DNA of 8,165 bases from Thiolapillus brandeum (GTDB lineage Bacteria; Pseudomonadota; Gammaproteobacteria; Chromatiales; Chromatiaceae): assembly GCA_011051425.1 (NCBI GenBank), contig DRLF01000277.1, positions 1-8,165 of the forward strand, given 5' to 3'. How positions within the stretch are numbered: position 1 is the first letter of the stretch; each line of letters opens with the position of its first letter. The notes under the pieces are model-generated. The model did not search any database, had not been told where the DNA came from, and worked only from the letters and a program-made list of their open reading frames with translations. The translations under genes and the position numbers were made by a program. Shown in pieces: positions 1 through 6,731 of the stretch.

Positions 1-640
1 CGGCCAGTTTTGCCACGGTGGTGGTCTTTCCCACACCGGTAGGCCCAACCAGGGCAATCACCCCGCCACTGGCGACGATATCGTCATCGGCCACCGGTAC
101 CATACCGGCAAGGATTTTCAGGGATTCCGCCCAGCCGTTGTCGATCTGCCCCAGACGGACAACCTGCTCGACAAGCTCCCGGCACAGCGCCGGAGCCAGC
201 CCGAGCTGCATCAGCCGCTTCAGCAGGTTGGCCCGCAGAGGCTGAACGTTGCGCATTTCACCCCAGCCAAACTGCAGCAAAGGCGCTTCCATGAAGCTGC
301 GCAGCGCCTTGAGTTCTTTCTGGATGTTTTCCAGCGAGGAAGCCTCGGCGCGCGTGGCTGCGTAATCTGAAAAATCCCAGTTTTCACTGGCAGCTGTATC
401 GTTTGGCGCCCTGTCATGACGGGTATCGGCATAGGCTGCAGCACCGGTTTTCCGTGCCACACTCTCATGAGCGCCAAGCGCCTGGTTCACCAGCGCTTCG
501 TCGTAATCGAGGGCCGCTATGATCTCTACACCACCGGTTACCGGTCGGTTCGAGAGAATGACCGCATTGGGTCCCTGATCTTCTCTCACCTTGCGGATGG
601 CCTGTCGCATATCCGGGGCAAAATAGCGTTTCATTTTCAT
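1..640 (-). CDS. flhF: Flagellar biosynthesis GTPase FlhF, N-terminal part (truncated by the left edge)
   Basis: This is an open frame of 213 codons that begins with ATG at 640 and runs off the left edge, so the C-terminal half is missing. FlhF is an SRP-family GTPase (relative of Ffh and FtsY) that sets the site and number of polar flagella and recruits early basal-body proteins. The start MKMKRYFAPDMRQAIRKVRE and the following LGPNAVILSN-like segment (here DQGPNAVILSNRPVTGG, about residues 21-37) are the usual FlhF N-terminal signature. Residues about 55-100 form a variable, low-conservation linker (B domain), and about 103-190 a helical N domain. The G domain opens with VIALVGPTGVGKTTTVAKLA, with the P-loop GPTGVGKT at 199-206. 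The start lies 22 bases after the flhA stop. A weak AGGT lies about 9-10 bases upstream, and an in-frame ATG two codons later is a possible alternative start. Identification is firm. Everything after the P-loop lies outside the window. Confidence 0.96.
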   Translation of the reverse strand, partial: MKMKRYFAPDMRQAIRKVREDQGPNAVILSNRPVTGGVEIIAALDYDEALVNQALGAHESVARKTGAAAYADTRHDRAPNDTAASENWDFSDYAATRAEASSLENIQKELKALRSFMEAPLLQFGWGEMRNVQPLRANLLKRLMQLGLAPALCRELVEQVVRLGQIDNGWAESLKILAGMVPVADDDIVASGGVIALVGPTGVGKTTTVAKLA

Positions 641-662
641 GACATTTCTACCTGTTCGAGTC

Positions 663-2762
663 TCAACCCGCCTGTTCCAGTTGGCGTCCGACATTCCCTG
701 TCACAAGGATCTGCTTGCTGTCGGGCACTTCATCGTAGGAAACGACGTGCAAATCGGGCAATGCGCTCCTGAGCAGACGCGAAAGCAGTGCCCGCAACGG
801 AGGACTGACCAGCAGTACGGCCGGCTCCCCGGCTATTTCCTGTTTCTGTGCCATTTCCTTCATGTCCATCATCAGTCTGTCCACAATGCCTGGCTCCATG
901 CCCATTCCGCCTTCCTGTGCTCCCTGAATAGTTTGTTGCAATATCTGTTCCAACTTTGGATCCAAAGTTATTACTTTAAGTTCATTTCCCATTCCATTGA
1001 TTTGCTGGAATATTTGTCGAGACAGTGCACGACGGACAGCCGCCGTCAAAATGTCAGCGTTTTGACTGTCGCGTCCGAATTCCGCCAGTGTCTCTGCAAT
1101 AGTGCGCATATCACGTATGGGAACCCCCTCCCAAAGCAGGTTTTGCAGGACCTTCAACACCGTTCCCAGCGGAATCAGTTTGGGCACCAGATCCTCCACC
1201 AGTTTGGGGTTGCTGCGCGCCAGCAGATCAAGAAGCTGCTGCACTTCTTCATAACCCAGCAGTTCGTGGGCATGCTGTTGCAGCAGATGGCTCAAATGCG
1301 TGGCAATGACCGTGCTGGTATCGACCACCGTATAACCCAGCGCCTGGGCTTCATCCCGCAGTGACGGCTCGATCCACACTGCCTCCAGGCCGAATGCGGG
1401 ATCCCGGGTCTCGATACCCTTGAGCGATCCGTACACCTGCCCCGGATTGATGGCGAGCTCCCGGTCCGGATACACTTCGGCCTCCCCGATAGGCACACCC
1501 ATCAGGGTAATGCGGTAGGCGCCCGGCGCCAGCTCCAGGTTGTCACGTATGTGCACCGCCGGTACCAGAAAGCCCAGTTCCTGGGAGAGCTTGCGCCGCA
1601 CGCCTTTGATGCGCCCCATGAGCTGTCCGCCCTGGGCCTTGTCCAGCAGCGGAATCAGCCGGTAGCCCACTTCCAGCCCCACGGTGTCTATCTGCGTCAC
1701 TTCTTCCCAGCTCAGATCCTTCTCCATGTTTTCTTCGGCGACTGTTTCCTCGCTTTCCTCTTTCTCGGCGCTTTCCTTTGCTTCACGGGTATGAATCAGC
1801 CAGGCCGCCAGGAGCAATACCCCTGCGAGCAACAGGAAGACAAAATGCGGCATCCCCGGCACCAGCCCCAGGGTACCCACGATGATGGCAGTCACCACCA
1901 GCGCCTTGGGACTGCTGAAAAGCTGGTCGGCAATCTGCTGGCCCATGTCCTTGGCTGCGGTGACCCGGGTAACGATAATGGCAGCAGCAGTCGAAAGAAC
2001 CAGGGACGGAATCTGTGCCACCAGACCATCACCGATGGTCAGCAGGGCGTAGTTTTGCGCCGCCATGGAAAAACTCAGGCCGTGCTGCGACATGCCGATG
2101 GCCAGTCCGCCCACCACATTGATGATCAGTATCAGAATGCCTGCAACGGCATCGCCCCGCACGAACTTGCTCGCACCGTCCATGGCGCCGTAGAAGTCTG
2201 CTTCACTGGCAATCTCTTCCCGACGCTGCCGGGCCTGGTCCTGGGTGATCAGCCCGGCATTGAGATCGGCATCCACGGCCATCTGTTTGCCCGGCATGGC
2301 ATCCAGGGTAAATCTGGCGCTGACTTCGGAAATCCGCCCGGCGCCCTTGGTAACCACCACGAAATTGATGATGGTAATAATGGCAAACACGATCAGGCCG
2401 ACAGCATAGTTGCCACCGACCACAAACTCGCCGAAGGACTGGATCACCTTGCCTGCCGCAGCGGTGCCGTTGTGTCCTTCCAGCAATACGACCCGGGTGG
2501 AGGCCACATTGAGAGACAGACGCAGCAGGGTTGCGACCAGGAGCACGGTGGGAAATGCCGCAAAATCGAGAGGACGGTGGGTATACAGCACGACCAGTAT
2601 CACCATCAGTGCGATCGCGATATTGAAGGTGAACAGCAGGTCCAGCGCCATGGGTGGCAATGGCAGCACCATCATGGACAGCATGATCACCAACAGTATC
2701 GGTGTACCAAGTCCACTGCTCCGCAGCATCCGCAAATTGCCCATCATCGCTTCTGTTTGCAT
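663..2762 (-). CDS. flhA: Flagellar biosynthesis protein FlhA, type III export gate (FHIPEP family)
   Basis: FlhA is the largest export-gate protein. It forms a nonameric ring whose cytoplasmic domain docks substrates and chaperones and whose membrane domain couples export to ion flow. The 699-residue length is close to the usual ~690. Residues about 20-325 carry roughly eight hydrophobic segments. The FHIPEP signature is at 143-170 (RISEVSARFTLDAMPGKQ, then MAVDADLNAG). The motif KFVRGDAVAG at 199-208 places Asp204 where the enteric protein has its essential membrane-domain aspartate. A Glu-rich linker (about 327-350) leads to the cytoplasmic domain (about 355-699), which contains a GYRLIPLLDK segment at 366-375. 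The ATG at 2762 is preceded by a weak purine-rich GAGAAAG. The gene starts 21 bases after the flhB stop and ends 22 bases before flhF. Codons for residues about 581-612 are unusually AT-rich and include an 18-base palindrome (see findings). The gene is otherwise intact. Confidence 0.98.
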   Translation of the reverse strand: MQTEAMMGNLRMLRSSGLGTPILLVIMLSMMVLPLPPMALDLLFTFNIAIALMVILVVLYTHRPLDFAAFPTVLLVATLLRLSLNVASTRVVLLEGHNGTAAAGKVIQSFGEFVVGGNYAVGLIVFAIITIINFVVVTKGAGRISEVSARFTLDAMPGKQMAVDADLNAGLITQDQARQRREEIASEADFYGAMDGASKFVRGDAVAGILILIINVVGGLAIGMSQHGLSFSMAAQNYALLTIGDGLVAQIPSLVLSTAAAIIVTRVTAAKDMGQQIADQLFSSPKALVVTAIIVGTLGLVPGMPHFVFLLLAGVLLLAAWLIHTREAKESAEKEESEETVAEENMEKDLSWEEVTQIDTVGLEVGYRLIPLLDKAQGGQLMGRIKGVRRKLSQELGFLVPAVHIRDNLELAPGAYRITLMGVPIGEAEVYPDRELAINPGQVYGSLKGIETRDPAFGLEAVWIEPSLRDEAQALGYTVVDTSTVIATHLSHLLQQHAHELLGYEEVQQLLDLLARSNPKLVEDLVPKLIPLGTVLKVLQNLLWEGVPIRDMRTIAETLAEFGRDSQNADILTAAVRRALSRQIFQQINGMGNELKVITLDPKLEQILQQTIQGAQEGGMGMEPGIVDRLMMDMKEMAQKQEIAGEPAVLLVSPPLRALLSRLLRSALPDLHVVSYDEVPDSKQILVTGNVGRQLEQAG

Positions 2763-2783
2763 GGTCTTTCTCGTATCTCGCGT

Positions 2784-3908
2784 TTACTTGAATTCATCCG
2801 GCACCGGCAGATCCGTCGGCGCCGAAGGCTCCGCGCCGCCCTGGGAGCGCGCCGCATCCAACTGGTAGACATAGGCCAGGATATGCGCGACTGCCACATA
2901 CAGCTCCGCCGGAATTTCCTGATCCAGCTCTGTCGTGGCGTAAAGCGCCCGCGCCAGCGGCGGTGCGGAAACGATGGTGATATCGTGCGAAGACGCTATT
3001 TCCCGAATGCGCATGGCAATCAGGTCCGCACCTTTGGCGATCACCCGCGGCGCACCACTGCCTGTCCGGTCATAGCGCAGCGCCACGGCATAGTGGGTAG
3101 GGTTGGTGACAACCACATCGGCGGTCGGCACTTCTTCCATCATCCGGCGCTGGGACATCTCCCGCTGCAGTGCTCTTATTTTTCCTTTTACTTCCGGGCG
3201 GCCTTCGGTCTCCTTGGCCTCGTCCTTGATTTCCTTGAGCGTCATCTTCAACTGTTTCTTGTGCTGATAGAGCTGGAAAGGCACATCGATGGCCGCCACC
3301 AGAATCAGCACGGAGCTGAGGGCGAGAAACGCCCATACAAACAGCGTGCCTGCATGCCGGAGCGCCTGCCCCAGCGATTCATAGGCCAGGGACAGCAGTT
3401 CCATTCTCAGCGACCACAACAGCAGGGCCGACACCACGGCCACGAGCATGAATTTCGCCACGGTCTTGAGCAGCTCCATCAGGCCTTTGGCTGAAAAGAT
3501 ACGCCCCAGGCCTTTGATGGGATTGAGTTTCTCTGCTTTGAAAGCGATGGCCTTGGTGCTGAAGGAAAAGCCCCCCATACTGACCGGACCACTCATTGCA
3601 GCCAGCACCAGCAATGCCATGAAGGGCGTCAGCAGCCACAGGGCCTTGCCGACAACCGAGCCCAGCTGCTGCACCAGCACGACCGGATCCCTGACTTCAT
3701 CGCGGCTGATGCTCAGGGCATCACGCATGATCTGCGCAAGATCATCAACCAGCACACTGCCCAGCAGCATCAGCCCAACGGCCGCCACAATCAGTACAAT
3801 GGTGCCATTCAGTTCCCGTGAGCGGGGTACCTGCCCCTTCTCCTTTGCCTCCCGAAGGCGTTTGGGTGTGGGTTCTTCTGTGCGTTCTTCACCGCTCCCC
3901 TGAGACAT
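2784..3908 (-). CDS. flhB: Flagellar biosynthesis protein FlhB, export substrate-specificity switch
   Basis: FlhB is an inner-membrane export protein. Its cytoplasmic domain cleaves itself and then switches export from rod/hook proteins to filament proteins when FliK signals hook completion. The 374-residue length fits the family (383 in Salmonella). The N-terminus has the family hallmark EERTEEPTPKRLREAKEKGQ (residues 7-26). Four hydrophobic segments lie at about 36-54, 88-108, 149-166 and 187-209. The GRIFSAKGLMELLK stretch (135-148) is typical of the loop before the third membrane helix. The autocleavage motif NPTH is at 269-272, in VVVTNPTHYAVALRYD, with cleavage expected between Asn269 and Pro270. 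The C-terminal tail (about 353-374) is Pro/Ala-rich and variable. The start is supported by a strong ribosome binding site 5 bases upstream. The gene begins 12 bases after the fliR stop and is followed by flhA after 21 bases. All key residues are present, so it should be functional. Confidence 0.98.
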   Translation of the reverse strand: MSQGSGEERTEEPTPKRLREAKEKGQVPRSRELNGTIVLIVAAVGLMLLGSVLVDDLAQIMRDALSISRDEVRDPVVLVQQLGSVVGKALWLLTPFMALLVLAAMSGPVSMGGFSFSTKAIAFKAEKLNPIKGLGRIFSAKGLMELLKTVAKFMLVAVVSALLLWSLRMELLSLAYESLGQALRHAGTLFVWAFLALSSVLILVAAIDVPFQLYQHKKQLKMTLKEIKDEAKETEGRPEVKGKIRALQREMSQRRMMEEVPTADVVVTNPTHYAVALRYDRTGSGAPRVIAKGADLIAMRIREIASSHDITIVSAPPLARALYATTELDQEIPAELYVAVAHILAYVYQLDAARSQGGAEPSAPTDLPVPDEFK

Positions 3909-3920
3909 GCTTCCCTCCTC
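3909..3920 (-). promoter_or_regulatory. Strong ribosome binding site for flhB
   Basis: The entire fliR-flhB gap reads GAGGAGGGAAGC before the flhB ATG. GGAGG sits 5 bases from the start codon, which makes it the strongest Shine-Dalgarno match in the window. It implies that flhB is initiated efficiently and independently rather than only by coupling to fliR. Confidence 0.8.
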
Positions 3921-4697
3921 TCAGACCACCAGCAGCTGCTGGATCAATGCCACGGCATCGAACAGTATCTTGCTGAAATGGGAAGTCAGTGAGGGCAGCA
4001 CCTGTATGATCAGCACAAACCCCGTCATGATCATGACAGGGAAACCCACGGCAAAAATATTCAGTTGGGGCGCGGCCCGGGAGGCCACGCCAAAGGCGAT
4101 ATTCACCAGCAGCAGTCCGGCAACCACCGGGATGGCCACCAGCAGCCCACCGGCAAACATATACCCACCCCAGATGACAAGCTCCCAGAGTTGACCGGGA
4201 TCAGGATGAATGACGCCTACAGGCAACAGGCGAAAGCTCTCGGCCATCAGTTCGAGGAACATCAGATGCCCGTCCAGCGCGAGAAAAATCAGGGTAATCA
4301 TGATCAGCAGCGACTGGCTGATGACCGGTACCTGCACACCGTTCTGCGGATCAACCACAGAAGCAAAGCCCAGCCCCATTCCCATGGCGATGCTCTGCCC
4401 GGCGATGACAAAGACAGCGAATACCATTTGCAGTATGAATCCCATGGCCACACCGATCAGCACCTGGTAGATACTGATAAGAAAGGCATCGGCGCTGATC
4501 AGATCCACGACAGGGGGCGCCGGCAGCACGGGCAGCAGCAGCCAGGCGATCAGCAGCGCCAGCAGCACACGGATTCTCACCGGCAGGCTGGAGGCCGAGA
4601 ACACAGGCGCTGCAACCATCATGGCGCCTATGCGGATAAACGGCCACAACATGCCGCCTACCCAGCCCATCAGCTCCGTACCGGTGAATTGCAGCAT
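3921..4697 (-). CDS. fliR: Flagellar biosynthesis protein FliR, export-gate subunit
   Basis: FliR is the single-copy subunit that closes the FliP-FliQ helical assembly in the flagellar type III export gate and contacts FlhB. The 258-residue length is normal for the family. The protein is almost wholly hydrophobic, with membrane segments at about 11-30, 43-60, 73-100, 127-150, 177-205 and 212-236. Family motifs visible are MRIGAMMVAAPVF-like residues 21-33 (IRIGAMMVAAPVF), GFASVVDPQNGVQVPVISQ (110-128), and NIAFGVASRAAPQLNIFAVG (199-218). The last of these is the most conserved FliR stretch. The ATG lies 4 bases after the fliQ stop. A GGAGG 11 bases upstream and a nearer GAGG are available, so translation is probably coupled to fliQ. 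No anomaly was seen. Confidence 0.98.
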   Translation of the reverse strand: MLQFTGTELMGWVGGMLWPFIRIGAMMVAAPVFSASSLPVRIRVLLALLIAWLLLPVLPAPPVVDLISADAFLISIYQVLIGVAMGFILQMVFAVFVIAGQSIAMGMGLGFASVVDPQNGVQVPVISQSLLIMITLIFLALDGHLMFLELMAESFRLLPVGVIHPDPGQLWELVIWGGYMFAGGLLVAIPVVAGLLLVNIAFGVASRAAPQLNIFAVGFPVMIMTGFVLIIQVLPSLTSHFSKILFDAVALIQQLLVV

Positions 4698-4701
4698 GGC
4701 C

Positions 4702-4977
4702 TCAGCCGCCTCCGATCAGTTCTGGAATACTTTCGAAAAGATGAATGGTGAAATCGGTGATCAGGCCCAGCATCCAGGGGCCAGCCACCACGAGCGCCAC
4801 GATCAGTACCATCAGCTTGGGAATGAAACTCAGGGTCATTTCCTGAATCTGCGTCGCTGCCTGCAGCACCCCGATGAGCAAACCGATTACCAGCGCAGAA
4901 AGCAGCAGAGGCGCGGCCAGCATGATCGTTACATGCAGCGCACTTTCTCCGACACTGAGAACAGTTTCCGGTGTCAT
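4702..4977 (-). CDS. fliQ: Flagellar biosynthesis protein FliQ, export-gate subunit
   Basis: FliQ is a small two-helix membrane protein, four copies of which pack around the FliP-FliR core of the export gate. The frame encodes 91 residues from the chosen ATG, against about 89 in relatives. It has hydrophobic helices at about 15-37 and 55-76, joined by the highly conserved LQAATQIQEMTLSFIPK (38-54). The start at 4977 gives MTPETVL, which matches the usual family N-terminus, and has GGA 7 bases upstream. An in-frame ATG at 4989 would add MDRT; it is less likely because it lacks a recognisable ribosome binding site. The gene lies about 39 bases after the fliP stop, the largest gap in the window, and 4 bases before fliR. 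Confidence 0.96.
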   Translation of the reverse strand: MTPETVLSVGESALHVTIMLAAPLLLSALVIGLLIGVLQAATQIQEMTLSFIPKLMVLIVALVVAGPWMLGLITDFTIHLFESIPELIGGG

Positions 4978-5016
4978 TGTCCGATCCATCCATTGAAGAA
5001 AGTCATGTACAACACC

Positions 5017-5802
5017 TCACAGGTAGAAGCTGGAAGCCAAAGTGCCCATGATCAGTGACCAGCCATCCACCAACACGAAAAGCATCAGTTTGAACGGCAG
5101 CGAAATAATCATGGGTGAAAGCATCATCATGCCCATCGCCATCAGCACGCTGGCCACCACGAGGTCGATGACCAGAAACGGCAGGAAAATCAGAAAACCG
5201 ATCTGGAAGGCTGTCTTGAGTTCACTGGTGACGAAAGACGGCAGCAGCAGGGAAAAAGGCACTTCATCACGCGATGGCAGGCTGCTTTTCCCGGAGATGC
5301 GTGTAAACATCAGCAGGTCCGCTTCCCGCGTCTGATCAAGCATGAACTTCCGAAAAGGCACTGCCGCCTTCTCAAGCGCCTGCTCGGCACCGATCTGTTC
5401 GTCCATGTAAGGCTTGAGCCCATCCTGATAAGCTTGCTCAAAAACCGGCGCCATGATGAACAGGGACAGAAAAAGCGACAGGCCGATCAGTATCTGGTTG
5501 GAAGGGGTTTGCGCCGTGCCCAGCGCTTGGCGCAGTATTGCCAGCACGATGATCACCCGGGTGAAAGAGGTCATCATGATCAGCGCGGCCGGGAGCAGAC
5601 TCAACACGGTCATCAGGATGAGGATCTGCAGCGTGACCGTATAGGTCTGGCTGCCATTGCTGCCGGGAGAAACCGTCACTGCCGCCAGTCCGCTCTGCGC
5701 AAAGGCATTGTCCGCCATCAGCAGCAGCACAATAACAGCCAGTATTCCGGTGAACACCCGTGCGAACCTGCGTCCGCTGTGTGTGTATCGCTGGACGTCC
5801 AT
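5017..5802 (-). CDS. fliP: Flagellar biosynthesis protein FliP, export-gate core subunit
   Basis: FliP forms the pentameric core of the flagellar type III export channel in the inner membrane. The 261-residue length fits the family. Residues 1-35 look like a cleavable signal peptide: Arg-rich start, hydrophobic 18-30, then AFA before QSG, with cleavage likely after Ala35. FliP is known to carry one in other bacteria. Membrane segments follow at about 56-77, 103-120, 199-219 and 226-247. The first FliP signature, [20 protein letters not shown] at 71-90, continues into [15 protein letters not shown]. The second, around 208-240, contains a methionine-rich MAMGMMM (221-227), the region known in relatives to gate the closed pore. 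A large periplasmic loop spans about 121-198. The gene begins 5 bases after the fliO stop. Its purine-rich AAAGGAA site overlaps the last fliO codons, which suggests coupled translation. Confidence 0.98.
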   Translation of the reverse strand: MDVQRYTHSGRRFARVFTGILAVIVLLLMADNAFAQSGLAAVTVSPGSNGSQTYTVTLQILILMTVLSLLPAALIMMTSFTRVIIVLAILRQALGTAQTPSNQILIGLSLFLSLFIMAPVFEQAYQDGLKPYMDEQIGAEQALEKAAVPFRKFMLDQTREADLLMFTRISGKSSLPSRDEVPFSLLLPSFVTSELKTAFQIGFLIFLPFLVIDLVVASVLMAMGMMMLSPMIISLPFKLMLFVLVDGWSLIMGTLASSFYL

Positions 5803-5807
5803 TCCTG

Positions 5808-6254
5808 TTATTCCTTTCCCCGGGTCTGTTCGAGCAGTTTTCCCAGCTTCTGCCCGAATCCCTCATCATCTGCTGCTTCCTTGCTGTCCTGGAGCTGTAT
5901 GGGTTCTTCCAGTACATGCAGGGTCTGCAGCCTTCCCGGTGCGACTCCGACCAGCAGCTGAACATCACCGGCCTGTACGAGCACGATGCGCTCCTTCGCA
6001 CCCAGAGAGATCCCGCCCAACAGGCGCAGGCCATGGGCGCCCGACAGGCGGGATTGAGAAAAACGTTTTGTCAGCCAGGCCAGCAACAGCACCATGGCCA
6101 GCACCACCCCCAATCCGCCCAGCACCTGCACCAGCTGCGCGCCAAGATCTGTGCGCAGGCTGGTGCCACTGAGGGGGTCTGCCGCTGTTGCAGAACCGGC
6201 AACAGGAGCTATCAGCAGCAGCGACAGGAGCATTCTTGAATGTAGGGAAATCAT
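5808..6254 (-). CDS. fliO: Flagellar biosynthesis protein FliO, export-gate assembly factor
   Basis: FliO is a bitopic membrane protein that promotes assembly and stability of the FliP ring and is one of the least conserved flagellar export proteins. The 148-residue product has a signal-like hydrophobic N-terminus (about 8-20, then SATAADP), a membrane helix at about 42-62, and a small cytoplasmic domain. That domain contains the FliO-typical [20 protein letters not shown] (80-99) followed by LLVGVAPG. Conservation and position between fliN and fliP make the call secure. The start is ambiguous. ATG at 6254 is chosen because a GAG lies about 7 bases upstream, but GTG at 6260, directly abutting the fliN TGA, is in frame and would add two residues. 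ATG at 6233 would remove part of the hydrophobic leader. The C-terminal tail (about 122-148) is charged and variable. Confidence 0.93.
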   Translation of the reverse strand: MISLHSRMLLSLLLIAPVAGSATAADPLSGTSLRTDLGAQLVQVLGGLGVVLAMVLLLAWLTKRFSQSRLSGAHGLRLLGGISLGAKERIVLVQAGDVQLLVGVAPGRLQTLHVLEEPIQLQDSKEAADDEGFGQKLGKLLEQTRGKE

Positions 6255-6260
6255 GATCAC

Positions 6261-6731
6261 TCAGCGCAGTTTCTTGACCCGTTCGGCAGGGCTGATCCCA
6301 TCGAGCAGGCGTATGCCAAACTTGTCGTTGACCACGACCACCTCGCCATGGGCAATGAGAGTACCGTTGACCAGAACATCCATAGGCTCACCGGCCAGAC
6401 GGTCCAGCTTCACCACAGAACCGCGATTCAGGCGCATCAGCTCTTCTATGGTCATCCGCGTGCGGCCGATCTGCATCGACAGTGTTACCGGGATATTGAG
6501 AATGACATCCAGGTTGGGTTCGATGGCCCTGGATGTCTCGTCGGATTCCAGGTTCTCGAAAGTGGCGCTCTGGTAAGCATCCGTCTGTTCCTGCTGCGGC
6601 TCCTCTTCCTGTTCCGGCCGGCTTTCTGCTTCCGTGATTTCCGGCGCAGTTTCCTGCTCCGGCAATTCGGCTGAAAGCTCAGCATTCTCCATGCCGGCGG
6701 TTTCTTCGGCGGTGGCTGCTTGATCACTCAT
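6261..6731 (-). CDS. fliN: Flagellar motor switch protein FliN
   Basis: FliN sits at the base of the C-ring with FliM. It takes part in rotation-direction switching and in docking the FliH-FliI export ATPase complex. The protein has 156 residues, somewhat longer than the 137 of E. coli, because of its N-terminal extension. Residues 1-68 are low-complexity and very rich in Glu and Gln. The conserved SpoA (surface presentation of antigens) domain occupies about 73-155. It contains LDVILNIPVTLSMQIGRTRM (74-93), then LNRGSVVKLDRLAGEPMDVLVNG (101-123) and GEVVVVNDKFGIRL (129-142), which are standard FliN sequences. The ATG overlaps the end of fliM by 8 bases. It has GAGG about 8 bases upstream, inside the fliM coding sequence, which points to coupled translation of the two switch proteins. 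The stop is immediately followed by the possible GTG start of fliO. Confidence 0.98.
   Translation of the reverse strand: MSDQAATAEETAGMENAELSAELPEQETAPEITEAESRPEQEEEPQQEQTDAYQSATFENLESDETSRAIEPNLDVILNIPVTLSMQIGRTRMTIEELMRLNRGSVVKLDRLAGEPMDVLVNGTLIAHGEVVVVNDKFGIRLLDGISPAERVKKLR

Noticed and set aside
2763..3000. Possible sigma-54 promoter upstream of flhA, as in Pseudomonas, where flhA heads its own transcript
   Set aside because: On the minus strand I found no TGGCAC-N5-TTGC element with correct spacing. The best TGGCA match has no GC at the -12 position. The 21-base flhB-flhA gap also favours read-through.
1551..3494. A 647-codon open frame on the plus strand, antisense to flhA and flhB
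   Set aside because: It spans the flhB-flhA junction opposite two unmistakable conserved genes. Its product is a His/Gln/Arg-rich sequence with no recognisable domain. Long antisense frames like this arise from codon bias in GC-rich genes.
4024..4037. A 14-base perfect palindrome GTCATGATCATGAC inside fliR
   Set aside because: About one such palindrome in two windows of this size is expected by chance. It encodes conserved FliR residues (about 221-225) and has no associated repeats.
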